Assembly: GCF_003952525.1 (NCBI RefSeq)
Contig: NZ_CP034451.1
Location: 5,246,501 to 5,310,500 of the forward strand
Length of the DNA stretch: 64,000 nucleotides
Source of the DNA: Mesorhizobium sp. M3A.F.Ca.ET.080.04.2.1
GTDB taxonomy: Bacteria; Pseudomonadota; Alphaproteobacteria; Rhizobiales; Rhizobiaceae
Direction of reading: 5' to 3'
Part shown: piece by piece, positions 11,803 through 23,120 of the stretch
Layout of the letters: every line of letters starts with the position of its first letter
How positions within the stretch are numbered: the stretch's first letter is position 1
Translations under genes and position numbers: made by a program
Notes under the pieces: generated by a model
Seen by the model: only the letters and a program-made list of their open reading frames with translations
What the model was told of the DNA's origin: nothing
The model's database searches: none

Positions 11803-11956
11803 GCCGGACCGCCCCCAGGGCGGTTGTAACAAGGAATTGGCTTCTTGATTGGCCAGGCACCGTCGGGGTGCCCGGGCGGGGAAGCTTTTGCCTCCGCGAT
11901 GAATGAGGTCCCGCGCCAAGGCACAGGACCGAAGGCGCGAGACAGGAGATTTGAGC

Positions 11957-13132
11957 ATGACACCATTCACCTTCCAGGCGCCGTCCAACATTCTTTTCGA
12001 GGCAGGGGCATCGAAAAAGATCGCTGAACTCGTCAAGGGTTATGGCGCCAGGCATGTTCTGCTTGTCACCGACAAGGGCGTTCGAGGCGCGGGGCTGACC
12101 CGGAGCGCGGAAGCGGCGCTCACCGAGGCCGGCATCGCCTTGACCGTGTTCGAGGACGTGGTCGCCGATCCGCCTTCGCATGTGATCGAAGCGGCGGCGG
12201 AACTGTGCCGCGGGCAGGGCGTCGACGTCGTCGTCTCGATCGGCGGCGGCAGCGCGCTCGACACTGCCAAGCTCGTCGCCTATCTCGCCAAGACGCCGGA
12301 CAAGCTCGACGACATCTATGGCGTCGGCATGGCCAAGGGCGAGCGCCTGCCGTTGCTGCTCGTGCCGACGACGGCCGGAACGGGATCGGAGGTGACGCCG
12401 ATCGCGATCGTAACAACGCCGACGACGGAGAAGAAGGGCGTGGTCTCGCCGCGTCTCATCCCGGACTGGGCGATCCTCGACCCCGAATTGACGCTGGGCC
12501 TGCCGCCGCATGTGACGGCGGCGACCGGCATCGACGCCATGGTGCATGCGATCGAGGCCTATACGAGCAGGGTCAAGAAGAACCCGATGTCCGACCAGCT
12601 CGCGCGCAAGGCGCTGGAACTCTTGTCGGCCAACATCCGGACCGTCTTCACGAATGGCCAGGATCTGGAGGCACGCTCACGCATGCTGCTCGGCTCGATG
12701 CTGGCCGGCATGGCCTTCGCCAACGCGCCGGTCGCCGCCGTGCATGCGCTGGCTTATCCGATCGGCGCGATCTTCCACGTGCCCCACGGCCTGTCGAATG
12801 CGCTGGTCTTGCCGCATGTGCTGGAATTCAACCGTCCGGCGGCTTCGGTGCTCTACGCCGAGCTGCTGGCGATCGTGAAACCCGACCATCGTCCGGCGTC
12901 CGCGACCGAGGCCGCTGCCGCCTTCATCGACGAGATGACCGCGATCTGCCGCGACTGCGAGGTGCCGGACACGCTGTCGGCGGTGGGAATTGCGGAAAAA
13001 GACCTGGCCAAGCTGGCCGAGGACGCGATGAAGCAGACGCGGCTGCTGGTCAACAATCCGCGGGAGCTCACGCATGAGCAGGCGTTCCAGATCTACGCCG
13101 ACGCGCTCGCCGGACGCCGTGCGGCGGCCTGA
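11957..13132 (+). CDS. Iron-containing alcohol dehydrogenase (group III)
   Basis: A 391-residue enzyme, the usual family length. The NAD(P)-binding GGGSALDTAK is at 96-105, TTAGTGSEVTP follows at 138-148, and the metal ligands Asp193, His197 (GIDAMVHAIEAYTS), His263 and His277 (HVPHGLSNALVLPH) are all present. It should reduce an aldehyde or oxidise an alcohol with NAD(P). The ATG at 11957 follows a good AGGAG; the frame extends upstream without a better start. It lies between the ThDP enzyme and the PHA synthase genes and may consume an aldehyde made by the ThDP enzyme or act on hydroxy acids (inference). Confidence 0.92.
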   Translation: MTPFTFQAPSNILFEAGASKKIAELVKGYGARHVLLVTDKGVRGAGLTRSAEAALTEAGIALTVFEDVVADPPSHVIEAAAELCRGQGVDVVVSIGGGSALDTAKLVAYLAKTPDKLDDIYGVGMAKGERLPLLLVPTTAGTGSEVTPIAIVTTPTTEKKGVVSPRLIPDWAILDPELTLGLPPHVTAATGIDAMVHAIEAYTSRVKKNPMSDQLARKALELLSANIRTVFTNGQDLEARSRMLLGSMLAGMAFANAPVAAVHALAYPIGAIFHVPHGLSNALVLPHVLEFNRPAASVLYAELLAIVKPDHRPASATEAAAAFIDEMTAICRDCEVPDTLSAVGIAEKDLAKLAEDAMKQTRLLVNNPRELTHEQAFQIYADALAGRRAAA

Positions 13133-13153
13133 TCGGGAAGGGCGAAGCAAGCC

Positions 13154-13891
13154 ATGGCCGACAGGCAAGACAAGCAGCCGGAGCTTTCCCAGATGTTCGT
13201 TCGCATGAGCGACGCCTGGCGCGAACAGATGGAGAAGGCGGCGGCGGCAGGCAAGATGTGGTCGGATTCCATGATGCCGTTTCTGACCACGCGCGCGGCC
13301 GACAGCAGCCTTTTCGCGGCAGCACAGGGCGGTGAGATATCGGAAGCGATCAAGCGCATGGCCGAGGGCCCGCAGCTCGCCGACATGCTGAGCCTGGACA
13401 AGCAGATCTATGCGGTGATGGCGGCCTGGATCGAGGTCCAGCAGCGCATGGCTGCCTATCGCGCCGTGGTCTCGGTGCCGTGGACCCGCGCCTTCGACCG
13501 CTACGGCGCGGCGCTCAAGGACACAAAGGGCGACGCCGAGACGAACGACGACTGGCGCAAGCAGTTCAACCTGTGGAGCGGCATCACCAATGAGGAGCTG
13601 ATCAGGAACCAGCGCTCGGAAGAGTTTTTGACGGCGCAGCGCGAGCTGCTGCGCGCTGCGCTCGATCTTCGTCTCAAACAACAGAGCATCGCCGATCAGA
13701 TGGCCAAGCTGTTCGGTCTGCCGACCCAGCAGGATTTCGACGAGTTGACCCGGCAGGTCACCGAGCTACGGCGTGAGCTGCGCGCGCATCTGAGAGCACA
13801 GCGGCGCCCCGCAAGCGGTCAAGCTCTATCCGAAGGGAACGAAATGTCCCGGCCTGTCGGCAGAAAGCGCTCGAACAGGGGGGCGGCATGA
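13154..13891 (+). CDS. phaE: Class III polyhydroxyalkanoate synthase subunit PhaE
   Basis: A 245-residue, mostly helical, Trp- and Gln-rich protein, for example SDAWREQMEKAAAAGKMW near the N-terminus and a long coiled C-terminal helix (DELTRQVTELRRELRAHLRA, about 196-215). PhaE subunits are poorly conserved but have this composition and length range. It overlaps phaC by four bases, the standard class III arrangement, which is the strongest support. PhaE binds and activates PhaC at the granule surface. The last 30 residues are basic and low in complexity. Confidence 0.85.
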   Translation: MADRQDKQPELSQMFVRMSDAWREQMEKAAAAGKMWSDSMMPFLTTRAADSSLFAAAQGGEISEAIKRMAEGPQLADMLSLDKQIYAVMAAWIEVQQRMAAYRAVVSVPWTRAFDRYGAALKDTKGDAETNDDWRKQFNLWSGITNEELIRNQRSEEFLTAQRELLRAALDLRLKQQSIADQMAKLFGLPTQQDFDELTRQVTELRRELRAHLRAQRRPASGQALSEGNEMSRPVGRKRSNRGAA

Positions 13892-14997
13892 CGGACGTCA
13901 AAGCCAGTGCCGCGCTCAACAGCTTCTTCGAGGAGTTTGCCCAGAACATGGGCAAGATGCAGAAGGGGGCGGATGTGCTTGCCGGCATCCGGGACGCCGA
14001 CGTCGATGTCGGCGCGACGCCCAAGACGCTCATCCAGCGCCGCGACAAGGTGGAGCTGTTCCGCTACGAACCGCTGACGGACCAGCAGGTCGAGACGCCC
14101 GTGCTGATCGTCTACGGGCTGATCGGCCGCTATACCATGGCCGATCTCCAGCCCGACCGTTCTCTGGTGCGCAGCCTGCTGAACAAGGGGCTCGACCTGT
14201 GGCTCATCGATTGGGGGCAGCCCGGCCGCAACGAGCGGTGGCTCACAATCGACGACTATGTCGACGACTATATCGACGAAGCCGTGGAGCGCATCTGCCG
14301 CGAGACGAGCCATGACAAGATCACGCTGCTCGGCATCTGCGAGGGCGGCGTCTTCACCACCTGCTACACGGCGCTGCACAAGGAGCGCGTCAAGAACCTC
14401 GTGCTGACGATCACGCCGATCGACTTTCATGCCGATGTGGACGATCCGGCGGCACATCACGGCTTCCTCAACATCTGGACGCGGAGCCTCTCGCCGGAAG
14501 ACATCGACCGCATGGTCGATGCGCTGGGCGTCATCCCCGGCGAGTTCATGAGCTCGATCTTCTCGCTGATGACGCCGATGCGGTCGCTGACCAAATACAA
14601 TGTCGACCTCATCGACATCATCGATGACAAGGACAAGCTGATGAACTTCCTGCGCATGGAGAAGTGGCTGGCCGACAGGCCGGACCATCCGGGCGCAGCG
14701 GGGCGGCAATGGCTCAGGGAACTCTATCAGGAGAACCGCCTCTACCAGGGCAAGTTCGTGCTGTCGGGGCGCGAGGTCGATCTTGGCGCCATCGATGTCC
14801 CGGTGCTCAACATCTTCGCGCTGGACGACCACATCATCCCGCCCACCTGCTCGAAGGCGCTGGCGAAGAAGGTCGGCAGTTCCGACTACACCGAGATCCC
14901 GCTTCCTGGCGGGCATGTCGGGCTGTTCGTGTCCTCGAAATCGCAAGGCGCGCTCACCAAGAGCATCGCCGAATGGCTCCAGGCGCGGGACGGCTGA
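13888..14997 (+). CDS. phaC: Class III polyhydroxyalkanoate synthase subunit PhaC
   Basis: A 369-residue alpha/beta-hydrolase-type synthase close to the class III length of about 355. The lipase-like box is GICEGG with nucleophile Cys151; the catalytic Asp is in FALDDHIIPP (313 or 314) and His343 is in GGHVGLF. It polymerises 3-hydroxyacyl-CoA into polyester with release of CoA. Class III enzymes usually prefer short-chain substrates. It is coupled to phaE upstream, and the CoA-transferase starts two bases after its stop. No phaA or phaB is in the window, so the monomer supply is either elsewhere or uses the neighbouring enzymes. Confidence 0.93.
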   Translation: MTDVKASAALNSFFEEFAQNMGKMQKGADVLAGIRDADVDVGATPKTLIQRRDKVELFRYEPLTDQQVETPVLIVYGLIGRYTMADLQPDRSLVRSLLNKGLDLWLIDWGQPGRNERWLTIDDYVDDYIDEAVERICRETSHDKITLLGICEGGVFTTCYTALHKERVKNLVLTITPIDFHADVDDPAAHHGFLNIWTRSLSPEDIDRMVDALGVIPGEFMSSIFSLMTPMRSLTKYNVDLIDIIDDKDKLMNFLRMEKWLADRPDHPGAAGRQWLRELYQENRLYQGKFVLSGREVDLGAIDVPVLNIFALDDHIIPPTCSKALAKKVGSSDYTEIPLPGGHVGLFVSSKSQGALTKSIAEWLQARDG

Positions 14998-14999
14998 CG

Positions 15000-16982
15000 A
15001 TGCGCAACAAGATCGTCTCCGCCGCCGAATCCGTCGCCATCGTCCGGTCGGGCGACACGGTCGCAAGTTCTGGCTTCGTCGGCGTCGGCACGCCGGACGC
15101 CGTGATCAGCGCATTGGAGAAGCGGTTCCTCGAGACCGGCGAGCCGCGCAACTTGAGCCTTGTCTTTGCCGCGGCACCCGGCGACGGCGCGGAGAAGGGC
15201 CTCAACCGGCTGGCGCATGACGGCATGGTCAAGCGCCTGGTCGGCGGCCATTTCGGGCTGGTGCCAAAGCTGGCGCGCAAGGCGGTCAGCGGCGAATGCG
15301 AGGGCTACAACCTGCCGCTCGGCTGCGTCTCGCACCTCTTTCGCGAGATCGCCGGCCGCAAGGCCGGTCTCCTGTCCAAGGTCGGCCTGCAGACCTTCGT
15401 CGATCCGCGCAACGGCGGCGGCAAGCTCAACGCGCGCACCACCGAAGACCTCGTCGAGCTGATGAAGATCGGCGGCGAGCCGTGGCTGTTCTACAAGGCC
15501 TTTCCGATTCACGTCGCGATCCTGCGCGGCACCACTGCCGACCCTTATGGCAACGTGACCATGGAGAAGGAGGCGCTGACGCTCGACAACCTGTCGCTGG
15601 CCATGGCGGCGAAGAACTGCAAGGGTTTCGTCATCGTCCAGGTCGAGCGGATCGCGGCCGCCAATTCGCTCAATCCGCGCGCGGTCAGGATCCCCGGTGC
15701 GCTGGTCGACTGCGTCGTCGTCGCCGAACCCGAGCACCATGCGCAAACCTACGCGACACATTACAACGGCGCCTTCTCGGGGGAGCTTCGCGCGCCGGTC
15801 GACCGCAACGTGCCGATGGCGCTGGACGAGCGCAAGATCATCGCCCGCCGCTGCGCCTTCGAGCTGCCGATGGGCGGTGTCGTCAATCTTGGCATCGGCA
15901 TGCCGGAAGGGGTCGCGGCGGTCGCGGCGGAAGAGAGCATCATCAATCTGGTCACGCTGACGGCGGAGCCGGGCATCATCGGCGGCATTCCGCAAAGCGG
16001 CCTCGATTTCGGCGCCGCGGTCAACGCAGAAGCCATCATCGACCAGAACCAGATGTTCGACTTCTATGACGGCGGCGGGCTCGATCTCGCCTGCCTCGGC
16101 CTCGCCCAGGCCGATGCCCAGGGCAACGTCAACGTCAGCAAGTTCGGCGACCGGCTGGCGGGCGCCGGCGGCTTCATCAACATCTCGCAGAATGCCCGGC
16201 GGCTGGTGTTCTGCGGGACCTTCTCGGCACGCGGTCTCAAGACCGAGGTCAGGGACGGCCAGTTGCATATCCTGCAGGATGGCCAGCAATCGAAATTCGT
16301 CGACAAGGTCGAGCAGATCACCTTTTCCGGGCAACTCGCACGCCAGATGCGCCAGCCGGTGCTGTTCGTCACCGAGCGCTGCGTCTTCTCGCTCGGCCAG
16401 GAGGGGCTCGAACTGATCGAGGTCGCGCCGGGCGTCGACATCGAGCGCGACATCCTCTCGAAGATGCGCTTTACGCCGATTGTTCGTTCGCCGCGCCTGA
16501 TGGCCGCCGCGATCTTCGGCGACGCGCCGATGAAACTGGATGAGCTGTTCCTCAATCGCCCCCTGTCGGAGCGCATGGAGTTCGACGAGGGACACAACAC
16601 TCTCTACCTCAACCTCGGCGGCTACCGCGTGTACACCAGCGCCGACGTCAACGCGGTGAGGGACGCCATGCACTCATTGGCGCGGCGCGTCGGCCGGCGT
16701 TTCTCGGCGATCATCAACTATGACGCCATCGATATCGCGCCCTACATGAGCGATGCCTGGTTCAACATGGCAAGCGAGGTCGAGCGGGAGTGCTACGACC
16801 ACGTCTCCCGCTACACGACCAGCGCCTTCCTTCGCCTCAAGCTCGGCTCGGCGCTCGCCGATCGCGACGTTGCCCCACACGTCTTTGAAAGCCAGCACGA
16901 GGCCGCCGACCACGTGCTGGAGAAATCCAAGGCCGCAAGGCCGACCCAAAAGGCCTCCCATGCCTTGTCCGCCCGACCCTGA
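15000..16982 (+). CDS. Acyl-CoA:acetate/3-ketoacid CoA-transferase with C-terminal extension
   Basis: A 660-residue protein. Residues 1 to about 515 match the propionate/short-chain CoA-transferase family (YdiF/Pct type): N-terminal GDTVASSGFVGVGTPD, and the second half NLGIGMPEGVA with catalytic Glu323 in LTAEPGIIGG. It moves CoA between short acyl groups. Residues from about 525 form an extra domain (LYLNLGGYRVYTSADVNAVR, then RYTTSAFLRLKLG) not found in the short family members; I know similar long homologues but not the domain's role. The start two bases after the phaC stop is the natural one. It could activate propionate, lactate or hydroxybutyrate for PhaC. Confidence 0.88.
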   Translation: MRNKIVSAAESVAIVRSGDTVASSGFVGVGTPDAVISALEKRFLETGEPRNLSLVFAAAPGDGAEKGLNRLAHDGMVKRLVGGHFGLVPKLARKAVSGECEGYNLPLGCVSHLFREIAGRKAGLLSKVGLQTFVDPRNGGGKLNARTTEDLVELMKIGGEPWLFYKAFPIHVAILRGTTADPYGNVTMEKEALTLDNLSLAMAAKNCKGFVIVQVERIAAANSLNPRAVRIPGALVDCVVVAEPEHHAQTYATHYNGAFSGELRAPVDRNVPMALDERKIIARRCAFELPMGGVVNLGIGMPEGVAAVAAEESIINLVTLTAEPGIIGGIPQSGLDFGAAVNAEAIIDQNQMFDFYDGGGLDLACLGLAQADAQGNVNVSKFGDRLAGAGGFINISQNARRLVFCGTFSARGLKTEVRDGQLHILQDGQQSKFVDKVEQITFSGQLARQMRQPVLFVTERCVFSLGQEGLELIEVAPGVDIERDILSKMRFTPIVRSPRLMAAAIFGDAPMKLDELFLNRPLSERMEFDEGHNTLYLNLGGYRVYTSADVNAVRDAMHSLARRVGRRFSAIINYDAIDIAPYMSDAWFNMASEVERECYDHVSRYTTSAFLRLKLGSALADRDVAPHVFESQHEAADHVLEKSKAARPTQKASHALSARP

Positions 16983-17013
16983 AACCGCTGCAAACAGATC
17001 TGGAGAACTCGAA

Positions 17014-17448
17014 ATGTCAAAAGCAACATCCTTCGGCCCGGACGTTCAGGCCGTCAGCGACCAGATCAAGGAAATGGTCGGCCAGTTCAAGGTGCCGGGC
17101 ATCGATGCGCAGGCCATGGTCGAACAGCAGCGCAAGAACATCGGCGCCGCCGTCGAAGCCATGCGCGTCGGCAGCAAGGGCACCCATACCGTCGCCGAAC
17201 GGCAGCTCGAGCTCTTCCACGTCACCTCGACGCAGCTTCTGTCCCTGTTCACTGAACAGAAGTTGACGCCCGAAGAGCGGACCAATCTGGCGAAGGAGGC
17301 CTTCGAGGCGGCGCTGGCCGGCTCGCGCGATCTCTATGACATCACCGCGAAGGCCAGCGAGGAAGCCTATTCCATCGCCAAGCGGCGGGTCACCGATGGG
17401 GTTGAGGAGTTCCGCAAGCATCTCGACCGCAAGGCGACGGAAAAATGA
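17014..17448 (+). CDS. Phasin family protein
   Basis: A 144-residue all-helical protein with the phasin_2 pattern: a short N-terminal segment including MVEQQRKNIGAAVEAMRV, a central amphipathic helix, and a C-terminal SEEAYSIAKRRVTDGVEEFR. Phasins coat polyhydroxyalkanoate granules. The ATG at 17014 follows GGAG; upstream extension is an overlap with the CoA-transferase frame. It is paired with a second, divergent phasin that overlaps its end. Confidence 0.9.
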   Translation: MSKATSFGPDVQAVSDQIKEMVGQFKVPGIDAQAMVEQQRKNIGAAVEAMRVGSKGTHTVAERQLELFHVTSTQLLSLFTEQKLTPEERTNLAKEAFEAALAGSRDLYDITAKASEEAYSIAKRRVTDGVEEFRKHLDRKATEK

Positions 17449-17876
17449 GAATCGGCATGGCGAGTTACCATCAGCCGGCGCTCAATCTCGATCAGTTCGA
17501 GGCGGTTGTCTGGAAAGGCAAGGTGCTTGGGATAAACGCCGAAGCCGTTGCCGATCAGCACACCAAGAATATCGATGCCGCCGTCACAATGTTGAGGACT
17601 GCAAGTGACGGGCTCGGCAGAGCGGTCGAGCTGCAGGGCAAGATGTTCCAGGCTGCGTCGACGCTCATGCAGTCTCTATACGCCGCAGGGCCAATCACCC
17701 CGCAGCACGGAGCAAACCTTGCCTGTGAAGCGGCGTTCACAACATTGGCCGGCTTTTGCGAAGCCCATGACATCGTGTCATCGACAGTGGAGGAGGCTTT
17801 TGGGACGGCGCGCAAGCGCGCCATAGAGGGCGTGCAGCAGATCCGCAGACACGTAAGGCGCGAAGACCTCTACTGA
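17445..17876 (+). CDS. Second phasin-like granule protein
   Basis: A 143-residue helical protein that parallels its upstream neighbour (VADQHTKNIDAAVTMLRTAS and the end VEEAFGTARKRAIEGVQQIR match the two ends of the first phasin), which points to tandem duplication followed by divergence. Its start overlaps the first phasin stop by four bases, and the next gene overlaps it by one base (TGATG), so the operon is tightly coupled. MASYHQ, four codons in, is an alternative start. Confidence 0.82.
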   Translation: MRIGMASYHQPALNLDQFEAVVWKGKVLGINAEAVADQHTKNIDAAVTMLRTASDGLGRAVELQGKMFQAASTLMQSLYAAGPITPQHGANLACEAAFTTLAGFCEAHDIVSSTVEEAFGTARKRAIEGVQQIRRHVRREDLY

Positions 17877-18805
17877 TGTCCAACACCGTTCCATTTCAAC
17901 GCGCCGCTCTCTCGCCGGAACCGCTGGAACCGGACCGCAGCAACTATCTGCTCGGCCTCTCGACCAAGGGCTACCACAAGATCGCCTATGTCGAATGGGC
18001 GCCCAAAGCGGGGGGCGTTCCGACCCTCTGCCTGCATGGGCTGACCCGCCAAAGCAGGGACTTCGACTTTCTCGCGGCCGAGTTGGCGATGCACGGACGC
18101 TGGGTCGTCTGTCCCGACCTGCCTGGCCGCGGCCGCAGCGCGTCGCTGGCCGATCCCGACGACTATGCGTTGCCGCAATATTGCGCCGACATGAACGCCC
18201 TGATCGCGCGGCTCGGTGCAAGCGAGGTCGACTGGGTCGGCACGTCCCTCGGCGGATTGGTGGGGATGGTTCTGGCAGGAATGCCCGGCTCCTGCATCCG
18301 CCGCCTGGTGGTCAACGATATCGGGCCATTCGTTTCTTCGACCGGCTTGATGCGCATCGGCGGCTATCTGCGCGACATGCCGGCTTCGTTCGCGACGATG
18401 GAAGCGGCGGAGGAGTACTTCCGCAGCATCCTGGCACCCTACGGTGACCTCGACGACCCGCAGTGGCGCCATATCACCATGCACAGCGTGCGCTGGGACG
18501 ATGAGCGCAACCGGTTCGTCATGCTGTGCGACGGCGAGATCGCGCGTGGCTTCCGCAGCGCCTGGTTCGCCAGCCTCAACATCTGGAAGTACTGGGAGCA
18601 GATCAAGGTGCCGACGCTGATCCTGCACGGCGCCAAGTCGGATCTGCTGACGCCGCAACTGTGCGACGAGATGTTGGCGCGTAACCCGAATGCCGTCGTG
18701 CACCGGTTCGACGAATGCGGTCACGTCCCGCCGCTCTTCGAACCGCATCAGATCAAGGTGGTCACGGATTTCCTCATGGCGAGGCGGCCAACGGACACTG
18801 GCTGA
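17876..18805 (+). CDS. Alpha/beta hydrolase in the PHA operon
   Basis: A 309-residue hydrolase with the oxyanion segment LCLHGLTRQSRD, the nucleophile elbow GTSLGG (Ser124) and a C-terminal His283 in CGHVPPLF. The triad is therefore intact. Being next to phasins and PHA synthase, an esterase acting on oligomers of hydroxy acids or on an acyl-CoA is a reasonable guess, but the sequence does not resemble the intracellular PHB depolymerase signature closely enough for me to name it so. Confidence 0.85.
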   Translation: MSNTVPFQRAALSPEPLEPDRSNYLLGLSTKGYHKIAYVEWAPKAGGVPTLCLHGLTRQSRDFDFLAAELAMHGRWVVCPDLPGRGRSASLADPDDYALPQYCADMNALIARLGASEVDWVGTSLGGLVGMVLAGMPGSCIRRLVVNDIGPFVSSTGLMRIGGYLRDMPASFATMEAAEEYFRSILAPYGDLDDPQWRHITMHSVRWDDERNRFVMLCDGEIARGFRSAWFASLNIWKYWEQIKVPTLILHGAKSDLLTPQLCDEMLARNPNAVVHRFDECGHVPPLFEPHQIKVVTDFLMARRPTDTG

Positions 18806-18851
18806 GGGCGGCTGACGCCCTGCATCGGCCGATGAGTTTCGGGAGGGAAAG

Positions 18852-20826
<1,975 letters not shown>

Positions 20827-20984
20827 GCCCGTGGCGCATTTCGCAAGCCGAGGAGCCCGGGCTGCCTCGCGTATGGGAGCGAAGGCACCGGCGGGAACGT
20901 CGGCTTATCGGTGCGACTGGCAGTGAAGGCCTGCGGCTGCGCCAGCACGACCAGCCTTGCCTGGAGGATCTGAGGAGGAGAGGA

Positions 20985-21566
20985 ATGAGATTGATCATGC
21001 TGGGTCCACCCGGTGCCGGCAAGGGAACGCAAGCCGCCCGGCTGGCGGAGCGGCTCGGCGTCCCGCAGCTGTCGACCGGGGAAATGCTGCGGACGGCCGT
21101 CGCCAAGGACACGCCGGTCGGGCGTGCAGCAAAGGCGGTCATGGAACGCGGCGATCTCGTCAGCGACGAGATCGTTATCGGCTGCGTGCTTGAGCGTATC
21201 GCCGATCCCGATGCGGCCAGCGGCTTCATCCTCGACGGCTTTCCGCGCACCCTCGGCCAGGCCAGGGCCTTCGATGCCGAGCTGGAAAATGCCGCGTCCA
21301 AGCTTGACGCTGTGCTGGAGCTCAGGGTGGTCGAAGCGGCGCTTCTCGATCGCATCATCCATCGGGCGTGCGTGGCCAAGGCTGCAGGCCTGCCGATCCG
21401 TTCGGACGACAATCCGGAGGCGTTCAAGGTTCGGCTGGATGCCTATCGGGCCCAGACCGAACCGCTCGCCGAATACTATCGCGGGGTCGGTCTGCTTCGA
21501 ACGGTCAACGGCCTGTTGCCCATGGATGATGTGACCTCCCACCTGCTGGCAGAGCTGAGGCTTTGA
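20985..21566 (+). CDS. adk: Adenylate kinase (second copy type)
   Basis: A 193-residue short-form adenylate kinase: P-loop GPPGAGKGT at 7-15, the AMP-binding LSTGEMLR, FILDGFPRT, and SDDNPEAFKVRLDAYRAQT in the C-terminal part. The lid is the short bacterial type without a zinc knuckle. It converts ATP and AMP to two ADP. Placed after the AMP-forming Acs it is well suited to recycling the AMP made there. Housekeeping adk normally lies in a ribosomal protein cluster, so this is probably an accessory copy. AGGAGGAGAGG precedes the ATG. A 158-base stretch between acs and adk holds nothing I recognise. Confidence 0.92.
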   Translation: MRLIMLGPPGAGKGTQAARLAERLGVPQLSTGEMLRTAVAKDTPVGRAAKAVMERGDLVSDEIVIGCVLERIADPDAASGFILDGFPRTLGQARAFDAELENAASKLDAVLELRVVEAALLDRIIHRACVAKAAGLPIRSDDNPEAFKVRLDAYRAQTEPLAEYYRGVGLLRTVNGLLPMDDVTSHLLAELRL

Positions 21567-21787
21567 CAGCTTTGGAAGCTGTCTTCGGCCCCACAATCGC
21601 GCGCCTCGACGGGGCCGACCAGTGCAGAGTTCGAAAGTTCACCGCCATGCCGGTAGTGCTCGCAAACGAAACTTCCTGGCCCCCGACGGGCGGCTACGGC
21701 CATTTCCAATCGCGCGAGGCGCTGCTCGGACGCGCCACGCGCCACGTCCTTGAGCACGCGAGCGTGCCAACCCTGTTCTCGAATTGA
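21563..21787 (+). pseudogene. Universal stress protein (UspA) C-terminal remnant
   Basis: The last 35 or so codons (about 21680-21787) read GGYGHFQSREALLGRATRHV then LEHASVPTLF, a recognisable UspA C-terminus (the ATP-binding G-x-GHS-like loop and the final strand VPVL). The rest of the domain is absent and the first half of this frame has no family likeness. It is therefore a fragment of a usp gene. Its position after adk and before terC suggests the original operon carried a stress protein. Confidence 0.65.
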
Positions 21788-21797
21788 GGAGGTCACC

Positions 21798-22594
21798 ATG
21801 CTGGAATCCCTGACAAGCCTATTCACCCTCACCGTGCTGGAGGTGGTGCTGAGCATCGACAATCTGGTGGTGATTGCGGTTCTCGTCGGCAAGCTGCCGG
21901 TGGAGCGGCAAGCGTCGGCGCGCTATACCGGCATGGTGATGGCGCTGATACCCCGCCTCGTCCTGCTGCTGTTCATCGGCTGGATCATTGGCCTGACCGA
22001 GCCGCTATTTCATCTCTTCGACCATGGGGTCTCCGGCAAGGACCTGATCCTGGCGCTGGGGGTCTGTTTCTGATCTACAAGGCGACCCATGAGATCCACG
22101 CGAGCCTCGAGGGCGAGGAGGGCGAGGCCAGTGCCAGGGTAATGGCCAATTTCGCCGCCGTCGTCACGCAGATCGCCCTGATCAATCTCGTCTTCTCGAT
22201 CGACAGCATCGTCACCGCGGTGGGCATGGCCAACGAGATTTGGGTCATGGCCGTGGCGGTGATCCTGTCGATGATCGTGCTCATGATCGCTTCCGGCCCG
22301 GTAGCCTCGTTCGTCGAGGCCCATCCCACGGTGAAGATCCTGGCGCTCGGGTTCCTGATCATGATCGGCATGGCGCTGGTCGCCGACGGATTCGGAGCGC
22401 ACGTGCCCAAGGGCTACATCTACACCGCCATGATCTTCTCGGTGTTCATCGAACTGATCAACATGGCCCTCCGCCGCCGCGCCCGCCCGGTGCATCTGCG
22501 AAATCCCTACGGGGAGGAGACCGAGCGCGCCGGCGACGAGCGCCGCGCGCTCGAACTCGCCGACATGCCGGGGGCGGGCGGCAAGTCGATCTGA
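21798..22594 (+). pseudogene. TerC-family integral membrane protein, frameshifted
   Basis: The first frame gives LEVVLSIDNLVVIAVLVGKL (TerC helix with the conserved Asp) and ends at a TGA in 22071-22073. The frame shifted by one base continues GGLFLIYKATHEIHASLE, then a second conserved Asp in VFSIDSIVTAVG and several more helices. One missing G in the G5 run at 22058-22062 restores a protein of about 265 residues, the usual TerC length. TerC proteins are thought to export or load metals such as manganese. AGGAGG precedes the ATG. Confidence 0.87.
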
Positions 22595-22875
22595 ACGCTG
22601 TCCGGCGCGGTCGGCGAACGCGCGATGGACGCCGGCGCGGAGCCCTCCGCGCCGGCGATCCCTTTCTCATCCAGCCGGCGCAGCGGTGTGATGCCGCCAG
22701 ACGCCATAAGTCCTGCGACGGTGAAGTCGATGCGGTCGTGAGGAGCGAGCCCTCCACTGGTTGATAGGCTCGGGCTCGATAGCGTACTCGGCCGCCAAGC
22801 TGCGCATGCCACGCGCGAATGCCGTTGGTGGCACCCGATCGACGCTGGATCAATCTTCAGGATCTGAACATCCAG

Positions 22876-22974
22876 TGCATGTCGCCCTGTGCAGCGGTTC
22901 TGGGACAACGACATGCATCAAAACAAAGACTTAAAGCGCGTCCCCTGAATCCATTTCAGCGCGACGCGCTTTTA
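22876..22974. repeat. Composite double-palindrome intergenic repeat (reverse orientation)
   Basis: Two palindromes side by side: TGCATGTCG/CGACATGCA arms at 22876-22884 and 22909-22917, then taaagcgcgt/gcgacgcgctttta arms at 22932-22974. The same pair occurs in the opposite order at 26908-26996 and 44240-44341. It lies in the 526-base gap 22595-23120, where I see no gene; the remainder holds the shared element at 23024-23072 and the promoter region of the following operon. Confidence 0.7.
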
Positions 22975-23023
22975 GAGACCCCCTTGCGCAAAATTTGTGG
23001 CGCAGGTCGCTCGGCAAACGTGG

Positions 23024-23072
23024 CGCAAAAAAGTAGCCTGTCGCGTGATATTATTTCGGCTGCCGAGCGCGC
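23024..23072 (+). promoter_or_regulatory. Upstream element shared with the MttB gene (copy A)
   Basis: A 49-column stretch (cgcaaaaaagtagcctg and following, through attatttcggctgccgag) matches 39948-39996 with about seven differences. It starts about 100 bases before the DapA-like gene at 23121. A shared position upstream of two amine-island operons suggests regulation, but a mobile-element remnant is equally possible. Confidence 0.5.
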
Positions 23073-23120
23073 AATCCTTGCATATAACCGTCGGCCTAAA
23101 GGCAAAATGGAGCCAGGTAG

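Noticed and set aside
14886..16673. 595-codon minus-strand open frame opposite the CoA-transferase
   Set aside because: Mirror of a well-conserved gene in a high-GC genome; no recognisable domain.
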